A stretch of DNA of 64,000 nt from Megamerina dolium (lineage: Eukaryota; Arthropoda; Insecta; Diptera; Megamerinidae): assembly GCA_963854835.1 (NCBI GenBank), contig OY978525.1:103956417-104020416 (forward strand), read 5' to 3'. The position numbers and the translations under genes are program-made. The notes under the pieces are model-generated. The model made no database searches. It worked only from the letters and a program-made list of their open reading frames with translations, and was not told the origin of the DNA. Shown here in pieces: positions 1-11,880 of this stretch. Numbering within the stretch: the stretch's first letter is position 1; the number at the start of each line of letters is the position of its first letter.

Positions 1-1147
1 CTTGAACGTGTAGAAAATATTTTTATGATAAAATAATCCTGAGTTCAAGCGTTTCGGGATATTTTCCCTACTGGGTAATTACATACATCTATCCTCTATA
101 TATGCACCAATACAAAACAGACAATAAATATGACACATTCCGACGATAGGTATACATATATATATACACAGCTACAATTTTATGCTTGTAACACCTGTTG
201 ACAATGCCAATACATACTCGTACATCGTATAAACACGTTTGTGTATGTATGAATAGTACAGGATTACGTTGTTGTCGTGGTATTCATGATCGTTTCCTTG
301 CCTTTTTTTTATCATAAACAATTTTGTGTTCAGTTTTCACAGTTCCGCATTTCGCAACATATGTCCTAAGAAGGTTTTGAACGAATAAACGAATGATTGC
401 TGGAACGAAGATATGAAGAAGCGACAAAGTAACGAATGAGTACAAGTATGTATGAGTGTGTGTCATTCTGTCTGAGGGTCCTTCACACATTGAGCCCGTT
501 CGTATTTTATGTACATATCTATGTATGGGTGCATGCTTTTTCAATTTTACCTATACTTACCATAAAAAGAAGTGAAAAAAATGTAAACAGAAAGGATAGA
601 AAACGTACATATATAATAATAATGAATGTTGGTTGTTGTAAAAATAGTGAAAACATACAGACACATAGAAAAGGGAGCACAAAGTGTTGTTGCTGTCAAA
701 ACATATAAGTATATCGATATATATTACCTTATATAGCAATAGCAGCAGCAGCAGCAACAGTACTAGCAATATATATCCCCTTTTGTAAAAAGTCATATAC
801 ACACATATATACAGTGATAGAAGTCAGCAAAGAACACCATGTGGTCAGCTATAGTGTATTAAAAAAAAATGATTGTTTAATTGTTTGTAACCTATATAAT
901 TATGTATGAACGAGTATGAGTGTGTATTTTTTGAAAATAAGGAAACATAAATAGCCAATATTATGGTTTGAAATTTGTGATATGTAGGTATGTATCTATT
1001 AAAAAATATGGTAAATAAAGTGTTTATTATGGCAAGTATATATATATATATTTTTTTTTTTGGGATATTGAATATTCCATAATATTTTGTTGTAATGGGC
1101 ACGCTTTTAAATTGTATTTAGTATAGTGTTTATAGTATTGGATGATA
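1..1147. other. AT-rich spacer, no gene seen
   Basis: AT-rich DNA with short TATA/ACATA runs and a CAG-type run near 740-760. The open frames on both strands are short and low in complexity, and none resembles a known protein. I see no transposon end before 1146. Confidence 0.6.
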
Positions 1148-1927
1148 TGAAAAGTCTTCGCGGTTTGTTGTCGAGCAACACATAACAGTTTGATATAATT
1201 TCATATAGCTTGAGACTGAAAAAAGTTTAATGCTTGGATGCCACCTGTACTAGCGCAAATAAATTTTGCTTGAGCCAACTGAAACCCAACAAAATCGAAC
1301 CATTAACTCACCAAATCGAGAATATTAAACGAAAAAAATCATAGTCGAAGACCGCTTGTCCACCACAAACGACATCGAAAATCTGGATTGACGGCAAACA
1401 ATGCTGTATTGAGTGTTTGGTGGGATTATAAGGGAATTGTTCATTATGAGTTGCTACAATTTGCCGAAACTGTCAATTCGGCGCTTTATTGTGCATAACT
1501 TGACCATTTGAATGAAGCAATCAAGAAAGAGCGGCCAGAATTTGCCCAACAGAAAAGAAGTTGTGTTCCATCACGACAATGCCAGGCCACACCTATTGTT
1601 GATGACTCGGAACAAATTAACGGAACTTGATAGGGAGGTTTTGATGTATTCACCATATAGTCCACACCTTGCACTGTCTGATTGCCATTTGCACTGTCTG
1701 ATTGCCCTTTGCAAAATTCGATTGATGTTAAAAAATTGACCGATCGAAGAGCCGCTAAAAATCACTTGACCAGGTTTTTCGTTGATACATAACAGAATTT
1801 CTACACGGATGGAATTATGACGCTACTCGAAAATTGGAAAAGGTCATAAATAATAATGATCAATATGTACTTGTTAAAAATTGACTTTCAATAAAGAAAT
1901 TTACCAAAAAATCGCGGAGACTATTTA
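1148..1927 (+). mobile_element. Internally deleted mariner (mellifera-like), dead
   Basis: Both ends survive. The 22-bp terminal inverted repeats at 1148-1169 and 1906-1927 match at 17 of 22 positions and are flanked by TA (1146-1147 and 1928-1929), the mariner target duplication. The relic is about 780 bp, against roughly 1.3 kb for a full mariner, so the N-terminal DNA-binding part and the first catalytic Asp are gone. What remains reads in broken frames. It includes a WWD-KGI-HYELL-like block (about 1420-1460), HHDNARPH with the second catalytic Asp (about 1569-1592), YSPHLALSD with the third Asp (about 1656-1682), and an NFYTDGIM-LLENW C-terminus (about 1796-1840). Stops and frameshifts rule out an active transposase. 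The family is recognised from these motifs; the subfamily name is inference. Confidence 0.9.
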
Positions 1928-1929
1928 TA

Positions 1930-2243
1930 CATATCTGGATTTTTACTTAGTCAGATGATAGCTTTAATTTGCTTTAACAGCCTTAATGGAGATTAACTCG
2001 TGAATTATCCCGCATTACCTCTGGCGTAAATGCACGATATCAATGTGCATTTATACTAAATTTAGTTATTTCAATATGGCAATACTGTAATACTGGTACG
2101 GGTAATAAGTGAAATTAAATAAAAACGGAAAGTTGCGAACAATCTACTAAGATGTGTTATTTTAATCATTTTAAGTTAAAAGAACGCATTAAATTAAAAG
2201 TGCTTTTTTTCAATTAAAATGTAGTATAGTACCAACACACAGT
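1930..2243. other. Spacer, nothing recognised
   Basis: Short AT-rich gap between the mariner and the SINE. I see no gene or repeat structure in it. Confidence 0.5.
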
Positions 2244-2596
2244 GGATGCCGTAGCTAAGTGGTTAGTGTGTTGGCCTTCTGATCTGTACGTCGTGGATTC
2301 AATTCCCGGCTGAAGCATAACAATTTTAAAATCGAAAAGAGTTTTCTTTCAAATGGTACCTACCTATTGGCAGGCAATTGGCAATTCTTTCGGCAGTAAC
2401 AATTTGCATGGAAAAGCTTCTAAAAGAACTCAAGGCTCAGAAAAATGATGTTGCAAGAGTTCTGCCATTCGAAATCGACTAAAATAAGTAGGTCCCTTCC
2501 AATATTGTCCAAAATTTAACACGCATAATAGTCATGGAAAAGAAACTCTGCCAAAGAGCCCTTCGGGGATTATAAGTGCAATATATTTTTATTTGT
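2244..2596 (+). mobile_element. tRNA-derived SINE, copy 1
   Basis: The head is tRNA-like. A box-A-like TAGCTAAGTGGT lies near 2252 and a box-B-like GGATTCAATTCC at 2295-2306, the two parts of an internal RNA polymerase III promoter. The CTTCTGATCTGT stretch sits where the anticodon arm would be. The body carries landmarks shared by every copy in the window: a GGCAATTGGCAATTCTTTCGG block, TTCTGCC near 2460, and an AGCCCTTCGGGG-ATTATAAGTGC 3' end followed by an AT-rich tail. It is non-coding and would need a partner LINE to move. No clear target duplication was found. Related copies lie at 7364, 17900, 20574, 31800, 49737, 61235 and 62020. Confidence 0.85.
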
Positions 2597-3764
2597 GTAT
2601 CCATTTAAACAAGATAAAACCCACAGGAAAAACAGTTGAAAAAAATTCAACTGTTTAGTAAATGCAGAAGTTTTTCGTCTGTTAGGGTGAATTTTCAATT
2701 TGAATTTGTGAGGCATTAATGCAAATTAATTCGATCGTCTAGTTAGGCTCTTACTTACTTGTACATCAGAACCAACTTTGCATCAGCCGTTTCTGATTTG
2801 TGTTCTGTAGCGCCTGTTCAAAATTCCCAGCATAAATCGTCCATTTAGAATTTCATATTTCCATAGGAGACTGATACATTTATTGTAGTATCTTAGTTCA
2901 TAGATATACACCATCAAATTCTGAACAAAATCTTATATTGGATATCCGCCAACAAGGCAATCCGTAATTCTCACACATAATATTTTTCTACTGATAATTT
3001 TAAAAATATCCTTTTATTTGGAGAAGTATTTCTACGATTTTGCGCCTGTTGTGAGGTTAACCATAATGAGGCATGTGTAATAAGAGTAATCTAGAGATTA
3101 GCAAGATAATTAATTTTCTTAAATTATATTGAATTTTAACCTTCTGCGATGCCTATAACAGCTCTGTGGCTCAGTTTAGTCTTGTTTATTTTTTATTTGA
3201 ATTTTGTTTGTTCATGTTAATATATTCCGATTAAAAACAGTTTTTCTCAAAAACAGTTTTCTCAAAAAATTTTGCAAACCATGCCTTTAACTGTCGAAAG
3301 AAGTTATTTTTCTACACGTGGGTACTGTAAAAAAGAACACAATCTTGCCTTCCTGAACAAATGAAGTTGCGTTCGTAGAGTTAGTGCATGAAGCGAGACG
3401 AGAATTTTATGCATTGCAAATATTTTTTCTTTTCAATTCTCAAACACGATCAACAGCGTTAACCTCTACATCATCATAGGTTTGTTGTAGTACTACGTAC
3501 GTTAAGAGAATTAATATAAAAATAACATTTCGATGAATATACGTTCACACCACACAAATAACTTTGAATTCATTTTTCAGAAGACGACAGGAACTTCTAT
3601 AACGCATTTCCATATATTAAAATCCAATGATATTTATTGATATGTGGATGTTTGCTAATTTTTTTACAGGTACTCACTCAAATTTCAGCCATTTTGGACA
3701 CACAGTCGTTGTGAACAGTTAATATTTGAGTGAGTTAATGTGAGTGTTTCTGTGAATACAAAAA
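2597..3764. other. Spacer, no gene recognised
   Basis: AT-rich, with no long open frame and no inverted or tandem repeat that I could establish. It may include the decayed 5' end of the mariner that follows. Confidence 0.45.
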
Positions 3765-4450
3765 AATTGAGCACCGAGCTGTAATTAAATATTTATTTTT
3801 AGAGCTAGTACGGCTACTCAAATGCAAGAGTATTTGGTAGTTTTATATATTGAATATATTGAATGAAGATTGAATGAAGATTTAGGTATGAGAAAGTTCC
3901 TCATGCGTTGGGTGCACCATCTGTTCACGTTAGATCAAATACTTCTTCGAACTAACATTTCCAACGCTCTGTTAGCGAAGTTTAGTCGCCAAATAATTAC
4001 AATATATGTACTTTGCCTATACCATTATACCCCATTAATATCAATACAATTAAAACAGTGAATTGCTAACATGGAATCTGTTCCAAAAAAAGCAAAAACT
4101 GTTTCTTTGATTATCTTCAAAAAGGAAAACTATTACTGTAGCACACTACACATAATTACATGAGAAGCTGAAGGCGGAAAATGGCGGAAAAACGACAATA
4201 TTTGTAGAAAAGAAAATTTCGTTTCATTAAAACAATGCGTAGTCTTATACCACACTGGTTAGTATGAGCTCACTAGATCTAGTTTCATGCGACATTTTGT
4301 TTCCTAAGTTATAAGTTGCGCTCGACCGACAGAGCATTTGGTCAAATGAGAATGTCATCATCACCTGCGTAATTTATTTTCGAAAACGTCCAAAAATATT
4401 TTTAAAAGTGCAATTGAAAGTTTAAAATAATCTTATTCTATTGACCTGCA
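3765..4450 (+). mobile_element. Degraded mariner transposase relic
   Basis: Transposase pieces appear in order across several frames. An N-terminal EHRAVIKYLF-like segment lies at 3768-3800. The frame at 3870-4061 holds LGMRK, a W-HHLFTLDQ block, a TNISNALLAKF segment and HYTPL near the first catalytic region. PKKAKTV is at about 4085, and a damaged FH-DNA-like segment (second Asp) at about 4221-4240. SCDILFPKL, VALDRQSIWSNENVI and a residual C-terminus follow at 4290-4450. Stops and frameshifts are frequent. The recovered order covers most of the protein, so this copy decayed more by point mutation than by deletion. I could not fix the terminal repeats, so both ends are approximate. Confidence 0.8.
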
Positions 4451-4884
4451 TTTGAAAATTTTGCGCAGATTTTTTCAAAAATGCAATTCAGCGGTTATTT
4501 TCATTATAGACAATTTTTTTTTGGGTAAATACGATTTCCAAACACAAAAAGAATTTACTTGTTAAAGAAAATACACTTTACAACAAATAAACGTATTCAA
4601 AAAGTATGGGTGGAAAAATTTTGTCGATTGCTTTTTTGGGGATTCTAGTAGTGTTAGGTACACGTATTAAACAAAATTTCGTGGCAGTTCTTGAGCTAGA
4701 TGGGAATAACACTGAGACGGAGTGTGCTCACACTACATCTTGTCTTCCACTTTTGATTCACTATCATGATGTCAGATTCAGATCTCATCCATTGCAATAA
4801 ATCAATTTATGAAATCTTTCTTAGATACAAATATTTCTGAAAAAGTACACTAACATTCCAAGTTTTTGTTCCATTACCTCATTC
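4451..4884. other. Spacer with one orphan 64-codon frame
   Basis: Contains an unsupported plus-strand frame at 4606-4800. Its first 18 residues are hydrophobic like a signal peptide (MGGKILSIAFLGILVVLG), and two Cys follow. There is no recognisable domain, splice context or neighbour. I do not call it a gene. Confidence 0.35.
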
Positions 4885-5015
4885 TTGGTTAAATTTCCAC
4901 CATCACCCGAAGTTTTCGTTCTAACTTCAAAGAACGTCAAAAAATAGCCTATATCGAGTTTTTTTTTTTTTGAAATTAGAAAGAAACCCGAGGGTGATAG
5001 TGGAAATCCGACCTT
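4885..5015. repeat. Foldback (inverted repeat) of about 130 bp
   Basis: The arm at 4885-4928 pairs with the arm at 4972-5015, separated by a T-rich loop. Matching blocks include ATTTCCAC(C/T)ATCACCC and a TTTC/GTTCTAA(C/T)TTC segment. The arms differ at several positions, so this is an old foldback or MITE relic. Similarity continues weakly outward towards 4860 and 5040. No target duplication was identified. Confidence 0.6.
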
Positions 5016-5030
5016 GGATTCGTATTCAGT

Positions 5031-7350
5031 GTCCCAAAATCCATATCTATCCATCTACTCTACAGTCTACTCTTGATTGTCGGACATCCCACGTTTATAT
5101 TGCGGGGTTGTGTTATTAGCGAATGCTGCACCTATTTTAAATAAAACTTTCATATAGTCAAAATTGCAAATAAAATATATTAGAGATTAGAGATACCTGT
5201 GTGTTCATCTAACTATCTCTGCACTCTTGGACGTCCAGTCGAGACATAGCCGATTTTATTGAATATTACTCCTGATACAATTTTACATGTCGGATTTTTG
5301 AGAGATTTTTATATGGAAAATATGTCAAGGTAGCCGATTATAACTTTAAAATTATCTTAACAATTTAATAATACTAAAATCATACCAGCTGTAAACTTCA
5401 ATTTGAATATTCATATATTATCCATTTTCCATTTACTGTTGCCTATATTTTTCAGCATATTAAAAAAATTTTGCGCCAAAAAATAATCATTTCCAGTAAG
5501 CAGATATTCTAAAAATTTCATATTCATATACATAAATGAAAGTAGATCACAAAAGAGTGCATGTGTGTGTGTGTGCGTAAACACCTCTGATACAAACACA
5601 CATCATATGTATATGAACTTAATTGAAAATCTTGGAAAAGAATAAGTTGCACAGAACTATTGTTAGTATGATGAATGAAGCAAACAAAACAAAAATCCAA
5701 GTAATACTCGTACCTAACTAATAAAGGACATTTTTCATATGTTGGTATGGCACCTATTATACATAAATATGGACATATGTATATATGTGAATATTTTCAA
5801 ATACAATTAATTTTCTTTATTGTTACCTATTATTAATGCTACATACTATATACTACATATTTCTTTGCCATTTGAAGCATAGATTTGGCAATATTGTAAT
5901 TTCTATGCATACTCGTATATACGATGAATGTTGAGGGTTTTAAAATAACTATTGTTTATTAAAATTACTACACGCATATACTCTACTATTTTTGACAAAA
6001 AAGGAAACCCAAAGTAAGTGTAAATGAAAACAAAACAAAAATGTTGAATTCAAAAACGAAGAATGAAGCAATGCACAAAATAAAAACACTTTCACAAATC
6101 AAAGGAAGAGTGGTTGGGTTCATTGGTTGTTTGGTTAGTACGTTGGTACATTTGCTACAAACTAGGTACCAGGTACCTGGTATCCTTTTGATAATATTTA
6201 CCAACATAGTTACCTACAAGCATGCTATGTGCTGTGTTACAAATACAAAAGTAAACTAATACAATATAATACATGTGTACATTAATTTAAAAAAAAATAG
6301 GCAGCAGAAAAGGAACACGTTGGTTTAGTATTTCGAAAAAACAAAAAATGCATAAAATAACATAGTTGAATCAAAAGAACTCAAAAAAAAGGGGCGACTA
6401 TAATAACTATTGCTAATGCCAGTGCTTATCCTAAACATAATAAACAATCGGAATAAATCGCACAACCATAAAACTGCATAAATATGTCTCTTGTGTGTGT
6501 GTGTATGTGTGTAGTATGCGTATACGATATGTTAGTAGTTTAGCAAAATTGTGCAAATGGTAGCAGCTGGTCGATCAGTTGTTTCTATTAAATATTAAAA
6601 CGTTAAAAAACAAATACAATATATACAAATAGTAATATGAAATGTGCACATGCACATGTATGCATTTATGTACATATACATTTATACATACATACATAAA
6701 CATTTATATAGAAGGAAAAGAATTCAACATGACGTACGTACATGATAAAAACAGAATCAAATAAGATTTATGATTAGTTCACATTTCATTAATGTTTACC
6801 TTAGTGAATTTGGGTATAATTTTTAAGTTACTCGTACATACATACATATGTACATATATACAATATATGAATTCCATATCCATGACTAAGGGTAACTTTA
6901 AGAAGTTGTATTATATTGCATAATATGATACATACATATATATATTTATGTATACTTTTGTATAGACAAATATGAGTATGCATTTTAAGAATAGTAGCGT
7001 GTAGCGTGTTTATATGGCAATAATTGGTACAGTTAAATGTCTTTTATATTTAGGATTCTAGAGTATATTGCAAATAAACGTATATATTTTATGTGCTCAA
7101 TGGTTAATATATACTGTATTTGTATATCTGTAACTACAATCTATAGATTCGTAGTAGTAGCAGTAGACTTTTCGATTATTCTCATCAATCTTTTACACAT
7201 TTTTGTCATTAATAATCCATTGTAGCAGAAAAAAAAAAACAAATGGCAATTGTCATTTGCCAGATTAATATACTATTGTTATAGTTCACTGGAATATGGC
7301 TATTTCAAATAATATTTCTGACACATGAATACATGCATTGAAAAGTGATG
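5031..7350. other. AT-rich spacer with simple repeats
   Basis: No gene recognised. It holds short GT runs (near 5563 and 6493), many ACATA/ATGTA runs (6640-6720 and 6830-6960), and a perfect 16-bp palindrome at 6167-6182. A segment at about 5285-5330 faintly resembles the core of the MITE at 60652-60792. Confidence 0.5.
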
Positions 7351-7737
7351 CATTTTTTATATAAAAAAAAAATAAATATGTGGTACTTAAAGCCCCAAAG
7401 GGCTCATTGGCCGAGCTTCTCTTCCATTACTGTTGTTCGTCTTAAATTTGGAAAGTATTAGAAGGGACCTACTTATTTTAGCCGGTTCCGAACGGCAGAA
7501 CACTTGTGACATTACTTTTTCTGAGCTTTGTCACAGAGTTCTTTAAGAAACTTTTTCATTGCAAGTTGTTACAGTCGGAAGAATTGCCAATTGCTTGCCG
7601 ACAAGTGGGTACCATTCGAAAGAAAAATCTTATCGATATTAAATTTGTTATCCATAAGCCGGGGATTGAACCACGACCTACAGATCAGAAGGCGCACACA
7701 CAGTAACCACTGAGCTACGGCACCCATTTTTTATATA
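7351..7737 (-). mobile_element. tRNA-derived SINE copy 2 with 13-bp target duplication
   Basis: The SINE body is 7364-7724. It is flanked by the perfect direct repeat CATTTTTTATATA at 7351-7363 and 7725-7737, so its boundaries are firm. On the minus strand the head reads GTAGCTCAGTGG (box A) and GGTTCAATCCC (box B). The body follows, then a 3' end of AGCCCTTTGGGGCTTTAAGTACC and a T-rich tail. The length is 361 bp. The intact duplication and few lesions suggest a fairly recent insertion. This is type-A 3' end, like copies 1, 5 and 7. Confidence 0.92.
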
Positions 7738-7793
7738 CCTGCAAGTACTATCTTTGTATGATTAATTTTGGTCAGTTGGTTAGTTGCAGTACC

Positions 7794-8278
7794 TTCAAAT
7801 AATTTCTGAAAAGACGGACAGATTGCCGAAGGAAGTAAGTACTACGAACTTCTAAGTACTTTTTGTTCTTTTTGATTATCAGAGCCGGTGTTTCCTTCTC
7901 ATCTAACTTTTTACAATTTTGAGAGTGACTAGGTACATTCCGTTAAATTAATGTATCCTAATTCGTTCTTCAAATAACTTCTGAAGAGACGGACAGATTG
8001 ACGAGGTAAGTACAAGGAACTTCCAAGTATTTCTTGTTCTGTTTGATTGTCAGAGCCGGTGTCTCCTTCTCATCTAACTTTTTACAACTTTGAGAGTGAA
8101 TAGGTACATTCCGTCAAATTAATGTGGCATAATTGGCTCTACACAGTAACTTCTGAATAGACGAACAGATTGAGGAGGTAACTAAGTACAAGGAACTTCT
8201 AAGTACTCTTTGTTCTTTTTGATTATCAGAGCCGGTGTCTCCTTCTCATCTAACTTTTTACAACTTCGAGAGTGAGTA
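7794..8278. repeat. Three tandem units of about 175 bp
   Basis: The units are 7794-7968 (175 bp), 7969-8140 (172 bp) and 8141-8278 (partial). Each contains a GACGGACAGATTG-like block, TCAGAGCCGGTGT(T/C)TCCTTCTC and a CTAACTTTTTACAA segment. On the minus strand each encodes a form of KKLDEKETPAL, part of the C-terminal Cys motif of a Jockey-like LINE. The units therefore arose by duplicating the 3' end of the LINE relic that starts upstream on the minus strand. Confidence 0.9.
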
Positions 8279-8721
8279 TGAAAGGTATTTGTAGTTTCTT
8301 TGCATGAGCTCTTTTTGTACCACTGACACGAGAAAACCGCCGTAAGCCTATTAGATGCGATGCGATCTCTGTTATAGACCCAACAGTTCATAAATGATAT
8401 TGTGCATGTTGTGAGTGACTCCCATCTCCTATTTGATAGTTGAAGAAGGTGGATTGCTTAATTTGACAATCTCCACAGGAACGTAGGGTTGAAACGCTAG
8501 AGTTATGTTCAGAGAAGCATCAAGGCGGGACGATACGTCTATTTTCTCATTATCTTCGATGTTGTTATGGACTAGAACCCAAATAAGAGTGATATCAGCA
8601 AACAAGTTTAGTCCACTCAGAAAGATTTTATTGTAGCCTGGCTGTCAACAAATATAGCAACCTTACATCTCTCCTTGATGCGGTACGCAAATGTTTCTCT
8701 AATTGCCATAATTTCAGCCTG
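7794..8721 (-). mobile_element. Jockey-like LINE relic: RNase H and C-terminus
   Basis: Reading the minus strand from 8721, the remnant of a non-LTR retrotransposon ORF2 begins with an RNase H domain. QAEIMAI carries the conserved Glu, VAIFVDSQATIKS the Asp, and LIWVLVHNN-EDNEKID the last Asp region, where an active element has WVPGHSG-GNE-AD. A frameshift follows IKS. Further on, a C-terminal segment with HTHSRSCKKLDEKETPAL matches the Cys-rich tail of Jockey/R1-type elements. The endonuclease and most of the reverse transcriptase are absent, as expected of a 5'-truncated copy. The C-terminal piece is repeated three times. Clade assignment is inference. Confidence 0.75.
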
Positions 8722-8764
8722 AAAAATCATGGACATATTAGGTAAAAAAATTGTTGATTGTAAT

Positions 8765-10303
8765 GAAACCACATCTCACAACATTCATGCCATGAAATGC
8801 AATTATCTATTATCATGGCTCACATCTTAAGAAGTATAACACGATGATATCATTCTATACTATAGATCTTATCAAACCAACAGTTTATTTAATTAATAAC
8901 GTGGTCTGAACGATTTCCTATGGAAATCATGAATATGGTTGATAACCCCTTATGAATTCGCTTAGATTTTTGCGATTTTGTAGATTAAAATTTAGGCGAA
9001 ATGATCGTTGAGTTTCAGAATCATAATTATCAACATAAGCCTTTTAGCGGAGAATGATGAAATGAAGAATTTGATGTACATATATGTATATAGTATTATT
9101 CTTATTATGTACTTATATATAGTAAAATTACAAAATACCAGCCATGCTTACAATAATAGTTATCAAATTCATTGTCTAACTAGATTATAACATATACATA
9201 AATACATATATCTAAAGATGTTAGGTTTGTAGGTATTTGTCTCACTAAATGTATTCAAGACGAAATGAATTAATTCTATTGAAATTGTCGCTTGTATATG
9301 TGTTTGTTTAATATAATGACAGCGTCGACAACAGTAATAATATAAGCACTATAACAAAATAAAATTTTTAGTCACCCCATTGAATTGTTCTTATGTACCT
9401 TCGAGTATTTACTTGCATATGCGAATATACTTACAATGTATATGTATATGTACAGCAATTATTATTCGTTATTGTATTTCATTGTCATTATTATGAGGTA
9501 GAAACTAAGCTAACCTATAAAAGAAGGAATGAAATATTAAGAAATGGAATAATAATGTAGCAGTCACAAAAAAAAATTCATACAATAAATTGAAGCGGCA
9601 TAATCATACTTGCAGATATAAAATATGTATGCCTATATATGTAGATGTTTAAGTATAATAAAAAAAAAAAATAAAATTAACAACAACAAAAAAATACTCG
9701 AAACTCATCCCCTATCATAAACAGAATATCTACAACTGATTTGTAAATATAAATTCTAACTCAGCGATTATATAAATTACTGGGTTCAGTTGCGTCTGTA
9801 GTTCAAGCAGCAACAGCAGCCAATGTAGCAAATATACAATACAATACGCGTACATACACATACTTATGTGTATAAAAAAACACTTTTGTACAGGATGGTG
9901 ATTTTATTCAATTCGTAGAGTATGATTTGGTGTAGATATGAACCATACAAGTACATACAATACGATTTCTAAACAACCGACATTTACTTATTTTTCAAAT
10001 TCAAATTTCTTCAACTTTTTTGTTATTGTTTTTACTTCTTTCCTTGCCGTTTTAGTTGCTTTTATTGCTTTTTTTTCATAAATACAGATGTACATACATA
10101 TAAACGTTAAGTTTAGTTGAATTTGAAAATTTCTTAATATACACAATTTCAAATGTGTATATGTGTGTGTGTATGCATAAATTTATGTATATATGAAAAT
10201 AATAATTTGAAAATCATGGATGCGCTAAAGTTAAGCAAAAGTATTTACATTCGTACAAATAAACGCTAAGAAATGAAACAAATAAAATAAAAAGTACAAG
10301 TAT
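8765..10303. other. AT-rich spacer, no gene
   Basis: Dominated by TATA/ATGTATA simple sequence. No domain-bearing frame or transposon end was established. An isolated TTTGTACAGGATG near 9888 recurs near 23370 and may be an old transposon end. Confidence 0.5.
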
Positions 10304-10589
10304 ATACAGGGTGGGCAGAAAAGGTTATTACGTAAATATTTTGTAATGACATGGGAGTCAGTTGATTTCGTCATTGTGCTGGACTCGAGAAATTACCATA
10401 GATGCCAAAGTGTTATTACTCCTCTTCATTCCTGCTTTTTTCATCTTCTTGTGGATTTATATAGTACGATTAGTCCAATAAAGATATGCGTAAAGCGATT
10501 ACTTTTTTGTATACTTTCCAAATACATTGTTGCCAAGTATAGGGTGTAAATAAGTTAGTCCATAAACATTTCAGTATTTTTATTATTAA

Positions 10590-11486
10590 ATTTTTTTATC
10601 ATAATGAGATCGAAACATTTATTTCAGCGTTTTCCCAATTTTTTTCTCCTTCCAAATAATAAAGGGTCTTTAAAATAGGCGTTTGTTTCGCCGATGACTC
10701 TTCATTCGACCGAAATCTTTTACCGTCGAGCCATTTCTTCAGGTTTGGAGACATGAAATAATCGGAATGGGAATAAGCTGGAATGCTGAATAGCAGGTCA
10801 CTGCCTAATGCGAGCAATTTTGACATTGCTACTGCGGACTTTTGCGCTGGTGCGTTGTCATAGTAGAAGACCCTGCATTCATCCCAAAAAAAACGGTCGC
10901 CATGACCTTGTTGGTCGAGAAAATCACCTTAGCCCTCTTTGGTGCACGTTCACCCGGAGAAATTTACTGCTTTAACTGTTCCTGGGTATCTGGTGTGTTG
11001 TGATGGGTGCATGTCTCGTCCACAGTTACGAAATGGTACAATAGCGGATTATGCAGATTACGCGGACTGCGGTTAGACATCGCCAAACATTTCGTTGAAG
11101 TGCTTTCATGGTTACGTTTATTGTCAGTTGTGAGTAAATACGACAGCCATTTGGCGGACAGCTTTTCCATGTCAAAATATTAATGTAAAATGTATATTCA
11201 TGTAAAAATTATGTGCCCACTCAGTTGAGATGCCTACAGCCTCAGGCACCACATGCAATTTCATTCTCTGATCGTCCAATATTTGGACTTTCATGAATTT
11301 TATCAACGATTTCTGGCGTTACGATCTCTTTTGGTTGACCTGAACGTTCGGCGTTACTTGTGCTGGTAAGATGTCAACGGAATTCAGTAAACCACTTCCT
11401 AAGCAATAAATTTTTTTTTTACGAAAAAATAATCGTTGATGAGCGTAATGTAATTCCATTTTCGTCGAAATTCACGAAACAATATA
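10590..11486 (-). mobile_element. Degraded mariner, minus strand, internally deleted
   Basis: Reading leftward from 11486, the N-terminal remnants include NFDENGITLR, WFTEFR and ERSGQPKEIVTPEIVDKIHE (helix-turn-helix region, about 11290-11380). KLSAKWLSYLLTTDNKRN and FVTVDETCTHHNTPDTQEQLKQ (first catalytic Asp) follow at about 10965-11170. After an internal deletion (about 10880-10960) come VFYYDNAPAQKSAVAMSKL (second Asp), then YSHSDYF, NLKKWLDGKRFRSNEE and a C-terminal tail ending near 10600. The third Asp is preserved in the YSHSD context. Several frameshifts make it dead. TACAGGGTG at about 10304 and its complement at about 13032 might be ends of a composite element, but they match over only 8-9 bases. 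Confidence 0.85.
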
Positions 11487-11730
11487 GTTGAGAATGGTAG
11501 CTTCCACGTTGTCGATTGATTTCACATATTTCTTGAGAAAATAATCCAATTATAATCGATTTTCGGCGGACGCACATTATAATCGTCGATCTTTTAATGT
11601 CCTCAACACAACAATAAAGTTGAGAATGGTGTCTTCCACGTTATCGATTGATTTCACGTATTTCTTGAGAAAATATTCCAAATATAACTGATCTTGGGCG
11701 GATAATCGTGGATCTATTAAGATCCTCAAC
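11487..11730 (-). repeat. Two tandem units of 121 and 112 bp with a conserved peptide
   Basis: Unit one is 11487-11607 and unit two 11619-11730. Both contain GTTGAGAATGGT, TTCCACGTT(G/A)TCGATTG and TTTCTTGAGAAAATA and end in CCTCAAC. In the same minus-strand frame both encode a form of YFLKKYVKSIDNVE(D/A)TIL, with Phe/Tyr and Asp/Ala substitutions. A 61-codon frame at 11577-11762 covers the better unit. I do not recognise the peptide. It may be a fragment of a retroelement or host gene captured beside the mariner. Confidence 0.7.
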
Positions 11731-11880
11731 AAAGATCTTACATCACAGTTTCCTCTACTCATTCGGTTCCTCCTCAGTACAACGCTTATAATACTTTTTC
11801 AGTGCGCTTGCACGTCGTTTCATCGGTTACGTATCATGACTTGGAATATTCTTGATACAAATTCCATCCATGATTATAAT

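Noticed and set aside
2244..2310. Possible tRNA gene (box A and box B)
   Set aside because: No acceptor stem closes, the anticodon arm is abnormal, and the sequence continues into a SINE body shared by other copies.
4606..4800. 64-codon frame with a signal-peptide-like start
   Set aside because: No family resemblance, cleavage context or expression clue. A single hydrophobic start in AT-rich DNA is weak evidence.
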